From positions 609,497-673,496 of the forward strand of contig CAUJNA010002112.1 of the NCBI GenBank assembly GCA_963377175.1: a stretch of 64,000 nucleotides of DNA, given 5' to 3'. Origin of the DNA: Effrenium voratum. Taxonomy: Eukaryota; Sar; Dinophyceae; Suessiales; Symbiodiniaceae. The notes below the pieces were generated by a model, which ran no database searches, was not told the origin of the DNA, and was given only the letters and a program-made list of their open reading frames with translations. Shown here piece by piece: positions 11,909 through 21,787 of this stretch (position 1 is its first letter; the number at the start of each line of letters is the position of its first letter). Position numbers and translations under genes: made by a program.

Positions 11909-12112
11909 GCGCAGTGTCTCGACCTCAACAAAGTCGTCTTCCCAACATCAACACGCCACCAGAAATTAAACAATCAGAGGGTCCAAGGACCTCATAATTG
12001 AGGATTTGGAGAATCTGTAATTGACGAATCCCCTTGAACCAAACCCAAAGCCGTAATTGTGGGGTACTTAGGACCCTCCTGCCGCCCATGCTGATGCAGG
12101 TTTCTCTGATCT

Positions 12113-12373
12113 TTGGCACGACGCAGCAAGCACATATTTATGAGAAGCCAGCAAGACGTCCAAACATTTCTGGGACCACCAAATCTTCAATGTAAATATT
12201 CATCAACCTGCAAAACCATAGGGACAGCACCAAATATCAATCATGTTACCCCGATTGTACGTCGTTTCTATGGGCCAATGTGGTTGCCAGAAAGGTCGTC
12301 ACCCTTAATTGGAGTCATTGAAGACACTCTTAGAAACACACCGGATCTTGACATATTTGGCCTTCAAGCATAA
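12113..12373 (+). CDS. hypothetical open frame, 86 codons with stop
   Basis: Reads RSQQDVQTFLGPPNLQCKYS ... VIEDTLRNTPDLDIFGLQA then TAA. It is AT-richer than the other islands, so if coding it may be transposon-derived. A second frame is also partly open. Confidence 0.25.
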   Translation: MARRSKHIFMRSQQDVQTFLGPPNLQCKYSSTCKTIGTAPNINHVTPIVRRFYGPMWLPERSSPLIGVIEDTLRNTPDLDIFGLQA

Positions 12374-12535
12374 AGAATGGCGGAACAATCTACATGGCCG
12401 TGAAAGCCAGACTTGACCATGGTTCAATTCACCACTGTTGACACAACCGCCATCGTCTAAGAAATTTGCGATCATCTATATGGGGTTCTTCCGATTCTTT
12501 TGGGGGCAAGGAACTCTAAGGCTGAGCTCAAGACA

Positions 12536-12678
12536 CGGTGGATGGTTGCGAAATCGAGTTCGCACCGCCGTGAAACCATGGTTGACACCATAACGTTTCT
12601 TGGTACTTGCGTTGGGGTATCGAATCATTCCGTTGGGTGTCTCAGGTGGTGCGAGACTCGCGGATTTTGCAACCATTT
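12536..12678. mobile_element. F3 element, CAACC subfamily
   Basis: GTGGATGGTTGCGAAATC at the left and GGTGGTGCGAGACTCGCGGA then TTTTGCAACCAT at the right; contains GAATCATTCCGTTGGGT. Left TA is lost. Confidence 0.7.
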
Positions 12679-12698
12679 AACCTAGATTGTTTTTTAAA

Positions 12699-12798
12699 CC
12701 TAGAGACTCCATGACCCTAAACAAATGGGGTTATATCCTCTTAATGTTCGGTCATGACCAACCTTTCTTTATTTCGGGTCAGATCCGGAGACTCTAGG
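12699..12798. mobile_element. F2 element
   Basis: CCTAGAGACTCCATGACCC ... TCAGATCCGGAGACTCTAGG, right flank TA. Confidence 0.75.
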
Positions 12799-12887
12799 TA
12801 GAACACAGTACCATTGAAATTGTATATGGAACCTGGAGAAGATATCAAAAACTCCCCCCCCACCAAAACTCCAAGCAAACCCATTTG

Positions 12888-13018
12888 AGTCACAATCAAA
12901 ACCCGGTACAAAAATGGTCGACCCAGAACCATGCAAAGAACTAAGAAGGCGGCCGCAGCTATTTATGGCTGGGATCGTCCCTTACTAACCTTCACTTACC
13001 CGGGTTTTGATTGTGGCT
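12888..13018. mobile_element. F8 element with 6-bp target duplication
   Basis: Starts AGTCACAATCAAAACCCGG and ends CCGGGTTTTGATTGTGGCT, a TIR of about 18 bp. Flanks CATTTG and CATTTC are a near-perfect 6-bp duplication. Internal GTCGACCCAGAACCATG and GAACTAAGAAGGCGG are family markers. The 6-bp duplication separates F8 from the TA families. Confidence 0.8.
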
Positions 13019-13024
13019 CATTTC

Positions 13025-13139
13025 GAATCCAACCCGGCGGTGCCTCAGGCGCCGCCTTGGCGTTGGCCGGCGGTGGGGCTCCTGAGCCTGGAGCGTGCGG
13101 AAGAGGACCCGAAACAACGACGACCCAAGCGACATGATC
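13025..13139 (+). CDS. GC-rich exon-like island
   Basis: Directly after the F8 target duplication, two plus frames are open; the better reads NPAVPQAPPWRWPAVGLLSL then ERAEEDPKQRRPKRHD. Third positions are G/C-rich. Followed immediately by F1 sequence. No domain is recognised. Confidence 0.25.
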
Positions 13140-13311
13140 TTACTTAAACATGGGGTTGACTGCAACCCAAAAAGTTATGGAATTGATGAACTCCAATCTT
13201 TCTTTGCCATCCAACATTTTGGGGCACTAAAGATGGGCTTGACTGCAACCCAACAAAGTCATGGATTTGGTGAGCTCCAAAGGTTCTTTCTGGGTAGCCT
13301 GAGGGTTCAGG
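13140..13311. mobile_element. F1 element with internal duplication
   Basis: Two tandem copies of a unit CTTAAACATGGGxTTGACTG ... CAACCC...ATGGA (about 13143-13195 and 13230-13285) before the canonical right end CTGAGGGTTCAGG. Confidence 0.7.
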
Positions 13312-13522
13312 TTCATATAAAAAGGCAATTCACCAAAACCCGTGATTTTGGGGCAAGACCCGATGTTTAAGTTGGATTTTTGTTTTGGGTCCGGGAAGCC
13401 ACGCCTGGCTTCCTTTTCAGGGAATCCCGAGCTATCAGCACCCAACTCTGACACCGCTCAATGACAAAAACCCTGCCGAACTTTCCTCAAGACTCCTGGG
13501 ACCGTGTAAAAGGTTGATCATG

Positions 13523-13627
13523 CTGTGGATGGTGGTGAAATAAACCCAACGGAGTGATAAACGATTCCAAGGTAAATACCAAAGTGGCTTCAATACGTGG
13601 TGCGAAATGAATTTCGTCCATCCACAG
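13523..13627. mobile_element. F3 element
   Basis: CTGTGGATGGTGGTGAAAT ... TTTCGTCCATCCACAG, with CCCAACGGAGTGATAAACG inside. Flanks are not clean TA. Confidence 0.75.
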
Positions 13628-13848
13628 AATTGAGGCCAAGTAAGCTACATCAATCAACCTTGAAGCCGCAAAGTTCGCGGCTGCCCCGAAGAGTTTACCG
13701 TTGAAGCCCGAACAAGGGTTGCGAGGGAGACACATCCCGAAGCAAGATGGGGATGACTTGGCCCCCAACTGGACAACACAGCCACCCCTTCCGCGGCAAG
13801 ATGTGTCATCACTGCTTTCGCCCTCGCAAGAATTGCTTCAAAGGCCTT

Positions 13849-13904
13849 CCTAGAGTCTCCCTGACCTGAAATGCAAATGGTTGGTCAGAGCTGGAGACTC
13901 CCGG
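13849..13904. mobile_element. short F2 element
   Basis: A 56-bp version: CCTAGAGTCTCCCTGACC ... GGTCAGAGCTGGAGACTCCCGG. Confidence 0.65.
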
Positions 13905-14249
13905 TGTATGGGGTGACCTTTTTTTTTGCAGGTATATATATATATATTGATCTATGATTGACTCGTTATGGCTACTAACCACTTTCAATTGCCCTGAGGG
14001 GTTCGGGCTCTTCATTGGGTCCTTCAAGGGCTGTCTCAGGCAGGAGATGTTTCGCCCGAGAGGCCAGCTGGCTCATTGGTCTTGCTGCTGCGAGATCGGG
14101 AATGAGAAACGGCATGAACCGCTTTGGGATTTCCTAAAAAGAAGGAATCCATAGGGGATGGCTTATAGGGGTCATTCCCTCATTCCTGCTGAGCACCTAT
14201 TGATACCTATTGACTTGGCTTGCGGTGCTGCGATAGGGAATGATGACTA

Positions 14250-14389
14250 CTGTGGATGGCTGCGAAATCCGCTTCTCGCACCACCTAAGCAACCCAACGG
14301 TTGCTAAATTCCCCAACGTAAATGCCAACAAACCCTATGGTTTCAATACACCGTGGTGCGAGACTTGCGGATTTCGCAACCATCCACAG
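14250..14389. mobile_element. F3 element, CAACC subfamily, intact
   Basis: TA|CTGTGGATGGCTGCGAAATC ... TTTCGCAACCATCCACAG|TA. Both TA flanks and both TIRs are intact. Internal CACCACCTAAGCAACCCAACG is the mirror of the right arm. Confidence 0.9.
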
Positions 14390-16110
14390 TATGGCTATCT
14401 CCTCTCTGCATTGCTTCCATCCCCAGCCCAGTGGCCTGACTTGGACTCTGCCGGCCTGGCATGAAAGACTTGAGCGGAATGGATCGGCTATCTTTCCAAC
14501 ACACCAAGGTCACCAAATCTCATACTAAATCAGACTTAGCCAAGAAACCAACTGGAACAAGTAAAGAACATGTCCCAGCCGCAGATCCAGTCCTACCGGG
14601 GAACATTTTAGAACCAGCACTAGACCAACACTAAATCAATTGGTTCCACCAAATCAAAACCAGCACAAACAAAAAACAATAATTTGATTTCTGCTGCTGA
14701 AACTCCTTACTGCAATGTTGAACGGCTTTGAAAAAGGGGGGATTTGGACGCGGACCGCAGCGGAACCAACTTGGGGCACAAATGTACCCTATCATTTGCC
14801 CCTCCCGGCAAATATGTTCACTAGGGCAGGCAGTGAAAATTGACCCCTCAGGAAAAAGTCTCATTTTGTTAAGCATCTACGAAAAGTGCTTCGCGAGATA
14901 AAAAGCAACTAGTTTTCGAAACCCCTATTACCAGTGAACCGCCTCAAACCCCCCGCAGCATCCTGTAACCCCTTGCCATTGGCAGCCGGTCGTCAATTAA
15001 AGCCACGAAGTCCAAGTCGCAAGTGCAGGCACACCTCCAGGACCCAATGGCCGGGTTGCCTACAAATGCATTCTTCTAGGGCTACCTTCCATTTCCATTC
15101 CTTCCCTTCATCATTCTTTCTACAAACCCACCCAAAACCCTGGGGAAACAGCTAGTTTTTGAAAAAAACGATGGTTGAAAAGAATGGGGACTCAAACCTA
15201 GAATTCCGCGTGATATTCCACTCGGCGCCCGATCCAAGGGGCGCAGGGATATCGGCGTATATCCAGCGCAGATGAGCTGTGAATGAGCGATGCCTCCTCT
15301 GGCACGTAGCATCGAATCGTTCTGGATGTCGATTCTTCAAGTCTCTTCAAAAGCTGCTTGCAACCTCTGCACGCGCTGGCCCCGTGTGGAATTTCACATC
15401 CCAAATGAACTCGCTCCACACATGTACGAGACATTGATTCGCTCGAAGCTTAGCGTTCCCCATTGAAAACACGATTCGAGGCATTCACACACACACACAC
15501 ACCAAACAAAGAAAAACACATCCTGGAGATTCATTCTTCGGCCTTGTCCTAGACGTTTTGGTTTTCTGGTAGTTTTGGGCGTGTTGGGCACTCTAAGATA
15601 TTTCCAGGAGTTTTGGGCGACCCCGAAACCAAAAAACATATTATGTTTAATGATTTGCGGGCGTTTGCGGGGTTTTGCGGGCGTTTGCGGGCTTCTTGCG
15701 GGCGTTTTGCGGAGAATTCTGCAATCTCACGAACATATAGGAGTTGTCACCCGCTGGGTCATTGTGGGGCTCATGAGTTCTTATAGGTGGCGATTCGGGC
15801 AGTAAACTCCGCCTTGGCAATTCTATCCACGCCCGAACCTGCAACTCCCCAATGCTAATCCCTGCAGAGTCACCCCGGGAGAATCAGTGAATTGGTCGTT
15901 TCCTGGAATAGGGCTTCATCTTGCAAGGAAGTGCCCAACCCCCGTTTCTTGATCTAGAGTTCGAAGTCACTTTGAACTGCTTGGTGCATATCTTCAACTA
16001 ATAGGTGGCAGCCCCACAAGCTTTTGGGACAAGCAGTAGACGTCTTCAAACGCCCATGTCTTTGCGGAACATATGGGTATGGGTCGAAAAAAACATGGGT
16101 CCCTCAAAAC
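14390..16110. other. no supported gene; short repeats
   Basis: Contains an F12-like fragment at 15153-15205, an (AC)n run at 15487-15503 and an imperfect GCGGGCGTTTGCGGG tandem at 15655-15714. Minus frames of 76-81 codons at 15082-15639 are unremarkable. Confidence 0.4.
15655..15714 (+). repeat. minisatellite, unit about GCGGGCGTTTG
   Basis: Roughly five imperfect copies of GCGGGCGTTTG. Confidence 0.85.
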
Positions 16111-16112
16111 TG

Positions 16113-16205
16113 CCTGGAGTCTCCTTCTGACCCTTCAATAGATCCACAACCCCATTTTTTTGGGGGTAATGATCCACCATGTTGAAAGGGTCGGAAGGAG
16201 ACTCA
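16113..16205. mobile_element. F2 element
   Basis: CCTGGAGTCTCCTTCTGACC at left; GGGTCGGAAGGAGACTCAG at right. Confidence 0.75.
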
Positions 16206-16348
16206 GAACTGCCCGTGTTGGGACAAAAGCGTGCCACTCAACGCTCAGCTTCTCTCACCCGATTCGATTGCCAGCCTCTCAGGCTGTGGCACCTGCGGAC
16301 GGTCGAATCTAAGCATCCAGATGCCCAGTGGATTTTCATGGGAAAAGA

Positions 16349-16488
16349 CTTTCTCGGACTCGAAATCTTGCACCACCTAAGAAACCCTGGAATGATGATT
16401 CCCTTGTAAACAACAACAAAAGATGGTTTCCCATGGTTTCAAAGTGGTGCAGGATTTCGTCCATCCACAGTATTTCGTCCATCCACAG
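16349..16488. mobile_element. F3 element with duplicated 3' terminus
   Basis: The arm CACCTAAGAAACCCTGGAA leads to ATTTCGTCCATCCACAG, which occurs twice in tandem (to 16470 and to 16488), each followed by TA. The left CTGTGG is replaced by CTCGGACTCG. Confidence 0.8.
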
Positions 16489-16699
16489 TACTTCTGTTGC
16501 AATAACCCATGCTTACGTTGGAACTTTGAGGGTCCGCTACCCAAAGAAATACGCACCATTTGTTTGCTTGACCTCCAGGTATGGTGCTGAAACTATAGCC
16601 GCAAAAACGATTGTGAGTTGTTCAAGGGTTTCAGGCAAACTTTGTTGCTTACCACCAAAGTGGTCCAGACCCAACAAGTGTTTCAAGTCCATGCAGCAA
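16489..16699 (+). CDS. exon-like frame between two F3 elements with donor GTGAGA
   Basis: The preceding F3 ends CCACAG, a valid acceptor. The open segment reads TSVAITHAYVGTLRVRYPKK then YAPFVCLTSRYGAETIAAKT, with several Cys and Lys, and ends at CAGCAA|GTGAGACA, a good donor nine bases before the next F3 copy. It stays open through both flanking elements (193 codons in total). No domain is recognised. Confidence 0.4.
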
Positions 16700-16709
16700 G
16701 TGAGACATA

Positions 16710-16814
16710 GTGGATGGACGAAATCCGTTTCAACCCACTCTGTGGAACCGGCTCATTCCGTTGGGTTTCTCCAAGGTGGTGCGAGAAGCAAATGGACTTC
16801 GCAACCATCCACAG
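16710..16814. mobile_element. F3 element
   Basis: GTGGATGGACGAAATCCG ... GGACTTCGCAACCATCCACAG followed by TA. The left arm is of the GGACG type and the right of the GCAACC type, so this copy is a subfamily hybrid. Confidence 0.8.
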
Positions 16815-16891
16815 TATCACCAATTGCTTTTTGGTCTGAAATCACTCCCACTTTATGGTTGTCTGAATCACTCACTCTTGGTCTGAAACCA

Positions 16892-16988
16892 CCTGGAGTC
16901 TCCTTCTGACCCTTGAAAAATGGCTGGTCATTATCCAAAATAACGGGGTCATTGACCCATTTTTGCTTCGGGTCAGGAGACTCACAGG
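16892..16988. mobile_element. F2 element
   Basis: CCTGGAGTCTCCTTCTGACC ... GGGTCAGGAGACTCACAGG. Confidence 0.75.
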
Positions 16989-17235
16989 CACCCCGCTTTT
17001 GGTGGTTGAACCACTGAGGCGTCGTTCCGAAACCGCGGGTCCCTGGCACGTAACCACGTGGCCTAAACCTGGGCTAAACCGTGAGGACGGCAACAAGCTG
17101 CTCCAAATCAGCTCCAATTGATTTGGCTTGGTGCTTGCTTCTCAGCTTCTCAGTGGAGCCGTTAGAGGCTTGGTGGCTTCCCATCTACCCTTTTACAAGA
17201 ACCAGGGAGCTTGGAACTTTCAGGGTCCAGGCAAA

Positions 17236-17339
17236 CATATATATATATAATATTAGATAAATATACTATAATACATATATATATATATATATATATATAG
17301 TACAATATATATAAATAATGATATATATATATATATATG
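17236..17339. repeat. long TA-rich microsatellite
   Basis: About 100 nt of TA-type dinucleotides with minor interruptions; able to form cruciforms. Confidence 0.95.
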
Positions 17340-17468
17340 ATCAACCCAAAACTTCTTCGAGTCTGGCCTTGGCCTTCTCCGGCTGCGAGAGAAGCGGCCT
17401 GCCAAAGTCGTCGCACCGGAGTCGGCTCGCTGGGAGCGTCTAGCGACTCAGATTTCGCCCCATTCCTA

Positions 17469-17575
17469 GGTCCAGTGGAGAGGTTAGGAGGGTACCAACT
17501 TCTTCTGTAGTCTGTTTTAGTAGGGGGAACCGAATCTCCCAACCAAAAACAATGGTAAAAGGGCACTGGGGGACC
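17469..17575. mobile_element. F5 element
   Basis: TA|GGTCCAGTGGAGAGGTTAG ... GGGCACTGGGGGACC|TA. Internal ACCAACTTCTTCTGTAGTC and TTTTAGTAGGGGGAACC are family markers. Confidence 0.85.
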
Positions 17576-17706
17576 TAGGTTCTATGTCGGTTCTATACTG
17601 ATCAGCCCGGTCCACCGATTCAGAGCCCAGTCAAACACTTCGCGGCCACTGGTGACGATTGAAGGACCAAGGCCAAGAAACAATCCCTGACTTTTGATTG
17701 ACAGTA

Positions 17707-17809
17707 CCTGGAGTCTCCATGACCCTTAAAACATGGGGTGATTATCCAAAATATAGAAATGTGTCATGGATCCCCATTTTTACTTCGGGTCAGATCCGGA
17801 GACTCCAGG
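17707..17809. mobile_element. F2 element in a G-TA-C target
   Basis: AGTA|CCTGGAGTCTCCATGACCC ... TCAGATCCGGAGACTCCAGG|TACC. This copy has a G before the left TA and a C after the right TA, so either strand would carry GTACCTGG...CCAG|GTA, a potential exactly removable GT-AG intron. Confidence 0.9.
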
Positions 17810-17811
17810 TA

Positions 17812-17914
17812 CCCGAAACCCAACGGAATGATAAACGATTCCCCATGCCCCCCAAAACTGGGTTTAATCACGGCTTCATGTTGTTCTTGCGAAATGGATT
17901 TCGTCCATCCACAG
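17812..17914. mobile_element. F3 element truncated against F2
   Basis: Right end TTTCGTCCATCCACAG|TA is intact; the left end is missing and abuts the F2 copy. Confidence 0.7.
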
Positions 17915-18249
17915 TAGTAATTATAGTCATCCCAAGCCCTGTGCACTTCCATTGCTATAAGTCAGGATTGAATTTGGGTTCCCCAAAAGGCCGGAACTTG
18001 GTTGACCTTGGAAGGAGAGCAACAGTTTATTTCTTAGCAGTTTAGTGGGGAATTCAACCACTTAACCACAACAAGCAAAAATGTAGCTATCTGTTTTGCG
18101 ACATCTAAGTGGGGCCATCCCTATATGCGAGTAAAAGCCAGAAAGAAGCTACAATGCCCAACGCCTGGTATGTTCCAAAAAGCATTGCTCTTGCAGGCCC
18201 CAACTATTAGCAGAACCATAAAAGAGATCAACACCTGAGTCATAATAAA

Positions 18250-18335
18250 CACCTGGTATTTAAACGGTCTACCCAGAACCGTGCTTCAGGAATTAGAAAG
18301 CCGGATACCCGCAACCATGCATGGCAAGGGGATTC
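18250..18335. mobile_element. F8 partial copy
   Basis: GGTCTACCCAGAACCGTGC and GGAATTAGAAAGCCGGA match the F8 interior; TIRs are not preserved. Confidence 0.55.
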
Positions 18336-18339
18336 TCCT

Positions 18340-18544
18340 TTCAGCTTCGTCCATCCCCGAATCGGTTTTGAGGACGTGGCTCACCCAAAAAAACCGCGTA
18401 CTGGGAAAAGTGAAGCCAACGGCTGGTGGCCTAAAGCTAAACCCCGAGCTTGCAGCCTTTTCAAGGCATGTCCATTCCCAGGGGTATGGAAACAAGAGGG
18501 CGATCAAGATCCCCTTCGGGTCCCGGGTCACTTTGCCCATTTGA
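18340..18544 (+). CDS. exon-like open frame with stop
   Basis: Reads SVLRTWLTQKNRVLGKVKPT, AGGLKLNPELAAFSRHVHSQ and GYGNKRAIKIPFGSRVTLPI then TGA. Codon third positions are G/C-rich and the sequence is basic. No family is recognised. The frame starts inside the F8 remnant, so the true start is probably a splice site after 18335. Confidence 0.4.
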
Positions 18545-18549
18545 TGGGA

Positions 18550-18880
18550 CATATCATCTTTTTGGTGGCTTCTCGCCAATGATCCCCCCATGTCATCCCA
18601 TGTATCACGGACCTGTTGACCAACCCCCACGAGGCAAAATGTTACACTGGACAACCGTTGGAGGTGCTTGTTGTTAAATCCACCTGTTCTTTTTTTTGCT
18701 GGTACTAGCTGTTGCTCTTTTAATTTCCAGGGGATTCCCAGATTCGCTGCATCCCACCCGTTTTCTGAGTAGCCACCTGATTCCAAGTAACAAATACGTA
18801 GCTACAATATATGTATATATATGCATGCATGTATGTATGTATGTACGTATGTATGTAACCCACTTAGAGGACTTAATCAC
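18550..18880. other. no supported gene; GTAT microsatellite
   Basis: Includes a TATG/GTAT repeat at about 18808-18857 next to TA dinucleotides. Confidence 0.6.
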
Positions 18881-18888
18881 CAAGGATA

Positions 18889-19012
18889 CTGTGGATGGAC
18901 GAAATCAGCACGTAAGAAACACTAGACTGATGATTCCCCTGTAAATAACAGCAAACGTTGTGGTTTCAACCGTGGTTTCGTTTTGTGGTGCGAAATGGAC
19001 TTCGCCGCCCAG
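18889..19012. mobile_element. F3 element
   Basis: TA|CTGTGGATGGACGAAATC ... TGGACTTCGCCGCCCAG|TA. Confidence 0.85.
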
Positions 19013-19090
19013 TAGTTCCCTTTGCAACATCTAATGCATCCTTACATCCAAAAGTGCAAGATTGTGTTCTCATGTCAGGTTCCCTGCAGA

Positions 19091-19095
19091 TGTAT

Positions 19096-19127
<32 letters not shown>

Positions 19128-19131
19128 CGCA
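19091..19131. repeat. TA microsatellite
   Basis: About 40 nt of TA units just upstream of an F1 element. Confidence 0.95.
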
Positions 19132-19144
19132 CATTATCTATATA

Positions 19145-19240
19145 CCTGGACCCTCAAAATGCCCCTAAATATGAGCAGCTGCCGCAACAACTATGGTTGG
19201 TGAATTCTCTTTTTATTTATGGGCAGTTTGAGGGTTCAGG
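19145..19240. mobile_element. F1 element, intact
   Basis: TA|CCTGGACCCTCAAAATGCC ... GCAGTTTGAGGGTTCAGG|TA. The right TA is followed by C, so on the minus strand the element begins GTACCTGAACC. Confidence 0.9.
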
Positions 19241-19484
19241 TACACTAAGAAAACATATTAACCAAGGAGATGGACCACGCAAGCGGTTGGCGGATTACGC
19301 CCGGTTTGGTTTCCGATTCCGGAGAGACGCCTGCCGGCAGGCATTGAGACCGGCTTCCTGCCACTGGCACGGGTCGGGCATGGACCCTCAAGCTTCCCCA
19401 AGGATTTGTTCACCTTATATGCTTGAGGCGGCAACAAACAACCACATGTTTTACTGGATTCCTGAGGGTCCAGGAAGGTTATAA
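19241..19484 (+). CDS. exon-like frame immediately after an F1 terminal CAG
   Basis: Reading CAG|GT ACA CTA gives TLRKHINQGDGPRKRLADYA, RFGFRFRRDACRQALRPASC and HWHGSGMDPQASPRICSPYM up to a TAA-type stop near 19484. The central part is GC-rich at third positions and Arg-rich. No domain is recognised. The F1 end would supply the 3' splice site. Confidence 0.4.
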
Positions 19485-20261
19485 GCATGGCTTCACGCCA
19501 ACCAGCGTTCTCACTTCGCTGTTTCCTAGTTACGTGGGATCCGCATCGTGGTCGCGGGAAGTGGACAAATGGGGTCAACCCTGAACTGGCTTTCCCAATG
19601 CAGATCGGCACGCGAGAACCATGGGTGCTCAGCCACCACGCTTGAGGAACTCTAATTGCACCTTCTAAGCTGGAAACCTGGTCCAGTAACAAAAACGCAA
19701 CTTTTGGAGATACAGACATGCTTTGACATTGGGTGGCCTAGGTTCAAGTCCACATCGCCCAGGAGTCAACCCTGTAGCTTACACATCAACTATTTACTGC
19801 CTATGCCCAACATCAAATGGTATTATTATTTTTCCTGGGCACCTTCTGGTTGGTTTTAAAGGGAAACCAAAGGGGACACCGAAGCCATTTTGGTGGTCCA
19901 ACCTCAATTACCTGTTACAACGACAAACCCAAGTGATGGTAACAGGTCAGGTTCGTAGGTGTCCGTTTGGTAACATAGATGGCCCTGGTATATGGGGCAT
20001 GAAACCCATCTAAACCAGTGCCATCTATTTCTAGCCGAAAAGGACGGAGTCAAAATCAAAACCTGATACAAACATGGTGAACCCAAAACCATGTAAATAG
20101 TTACCAAGGCGGATATTCGCACAGATTAATGGTTGGGCGTGTCTCTGAACCTTCATCTACCCGGGTTTTGCTTAATAGCCAGTAGAGTAAACCCATCTAA
20201 CCCAGTGGAACCAATCTACTTCTAGCATCTTCTAACCAAACGAACCGATCGAAAGGACGCC
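19485..20261. other. no supported gene; F8 copy
   Basis: Contains a dispersed motif AAAGGGAAACCAAAGGGGACAC (19857-19878) seen also near 5210, 25870, 35110 and 49750, and a degenerate F8 copy at 20047-20175. Remaining frames are weak. Confidence 0.4.
20047..20175. mobile_element. F8 element, degenerate
   Basis: GGAGTCAAAATCAAAACCTG ... TACCCGGGTTTTGCTTAATAG, with internal CCCAAAACCATG and AAGGCGG. Confidence 0.65.
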
Positions 20262-20432
20262 TATGGTTTGTCTTTGGGGGGTTGCCAGCACCCAATGTGC
20301 TTCTTCTGATGCCCCTCCTCGCTTGCTCGCGCTCCCCATCGCGGTCGCGCTCCCGTCTTGAGAGACGCCGCGCCTCACCTCAGGCGTGCGCGTGCCATGG
20401 CTTGGGAATCTGCTTTGTGTTTGTGTCAAAAT
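20262..20432 (-). CDS. GC-rich exon-like island
   Basis: The minus frame reads SHGTRTPEVRRGVSQDGSAT then AMGSASKRGGASEEAHWVLA, with strongly G/C third positions. On the plus strand the same DNA gives an RS-rich run (SRSPSRSRSRLERRRASPQ) reminiscent of SR proteins, but with poorer context. The strand is therefore uncertain. Confidence 0.3.
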
Positions 20433-20441
20433 AGGATCTGT

Positions 20442-20564
20442 TTGGGGGTTCCTTGCCCCCATTCAAACAATGGTCTTGGGACCCAAATTGGATGAACATC
20501 CTTAGGATAATCATGGTGGCTATACTAACCCCGGTTGTGTTAATGGTACCTTTGAACCCCGAGG
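20442..20564. mobile_element. F10 element
   Basis: Near-inverted ends GGGGGTTCCTTGCCCCC and TTTGAACCCCGAGG; internal GGTCTTGGGACCCAAATTGG. Confidence 0.7.
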
Positions 20565-20768
20565 AATTTCTGGAACTGATTTTTGTCCCTCAGCCCAAAA
20601 GAAAGCTCGTAAAGCACATGGTGAAAGCCTTAAGAGGTTGATGAGCATCCCTACCAAGTACAGGAACCCTTCCAAGATTGAAAGAAGCTATTGATCCGTC
20701 CAACGGCCCGATCGGCATCATAGACTTTTTGGGAAAAAGACTGACTCCCCTACCTCGACCCAAAAAAA

Positions 20769-20845
20769 CTCCAACTCAAAAATGGGATATGGCAACCCAA
20801 GATTAAGGTGGGTCTTCTTTTTAAAGGGTAGTTTGAGGGTTCAGG
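20769..20845. mobile_element. F1 element, short
   Basis: ACTCCAACTCAAAAATGG ... GGGTAGTTTGAGGGTTCAGG|TAC. Confidence 0.75.
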
Positions 20846-20879
20846 TACGTATATACAAATATGGCTTCTTGCTTGCTGT

Positions 20880-20969
20880 TGACCCCTCTGCAAAAAGTTT
20901 TTAACTTTGTGTGGGTTTAATGGAAAACCCACCTTGATTCCAACCGAAAAGTGAAAGTCTAAAGATCTG
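20880..20969 (+). mobile_element. F9 SINE-like repeat
   Basis: GACCCCTCTGCAAAAAGTTT ... GAAAGTCTAAAGATC. Confidence 0.7.
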
Positions 20970-21088
20970 AGCCTTCCGCCTGCCCAAATCAGCCCCGGAG
21001 CGGGAAACCGGGGCTTGTTGCGAGCTCGGAGACGTCTCTGTTGCAGGTCCGGGAGCCGAATTGGTTCGAGCGGTGGCCGAGGTACGTC

Positions 21089-21306
21089 CGAGTCTCCATA
21101 TGACTCGGTGGGTCCATGACCCTCTTATTTCACTGGTCAGCTGTGAGTTGCTTAGTGAGAAAAAGCAACCTCACGTTTTGCTTAGCACTAAAATGGCAAC
21201 CAAACCCAAAAGGTGACTATTAAAAAAACACAAATGCTGGTTATTCCCAAAAATATAGAAATGGGTCATGGACCCGTGTTTGATTCGGCTCAGATCCGGA
21301 GACACA
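21089..21306. mobile_element. F2-related degenerate element
   Basis: CGAGTCTCCATATGACTCGG at left and GGCTCAGATCCGGAGAC at right; the long interior has two direct copies of a ggcaaccaaacccaaaagtgact-like phrase that recurs to 21560. Confidence 0.45.
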
Positions 21307-21579
21307 CATGGGTGATGTTTTTCCTTTTATGGGTCGCTTCTTTTCATGCAAATGGCAACCAAACCCGAAAAGTGACTGGTGGTTGTCCTTTTCTATGGGT
21401 CGTTTCTGTTCATGCGTGTGCAAATGACAACCAAACCAAGCCCCCCTGAGCCCTAAGGTTCCTTCAGGTTTCCTAAGCCTCAAGGTTCTCGAAGGATTCT
21501 GTTCCTTTTATGGGTCGTTTCGTGTCATGCAGATGGTAACCAAACCCAACAAGTGACTAAAGCCAATGTGAACCAAATG

Positions 21580-21686
21580 GTCACAATCAAAATCTGGTAC
21601 ACAAATGGTGAACCCAAAATGTAAGGAAATACGGCTGGCATTGTCCCTTACTAACCTTCATCAATCCCCGGGCTTTGATTGTGGCT
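21580..21686. mobile_element. F8 element with perfect 6-bp target duplication
   Basis: CAAATG|GTCACAATCAAAATCTGG ... GGGCTTTGATTGTGGCT|CAAATG. Confidence 0.85.
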
Positions 21687-21720
21687 CAAATGGTCGCAAC
21701 CATGTTCTTGCGGAGCGGCC

Positions 21721-21787
21721 ATGGCGGTGGACTTGGCACCAATCGGCCTCCTGATGCAGCGATTCGCGCGAAGGAGGTTGGGGGCAG
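21721..21787 (+). CDS. candidate first exon
   Basis: GCGGCCATGGCG is a strong start context. The frame reads MAVDLAPIGLLMQRFARRRL then GAG and ends at GGGGCAG|GTTTGG, a good 5' splice site, followed by a G/T-rich stretch that would be intronic. Third positions are almost all G/C. It looks like a mitochondrial-type or signal-like N-terminus, but is too short to assign. Confidence 0.35.

Noticed and set aside
16328..16909. A single 193-codon gene
   Set aside because: More than half of this frame is F3 and F2 sequence; only 16489-16699 is unique.
20325..20400. SR-protein RS domain on the plus strand
   Set aside because: The run is short (about 10 residues) and the minus-strand frame over the same DNA is longer and better biased.
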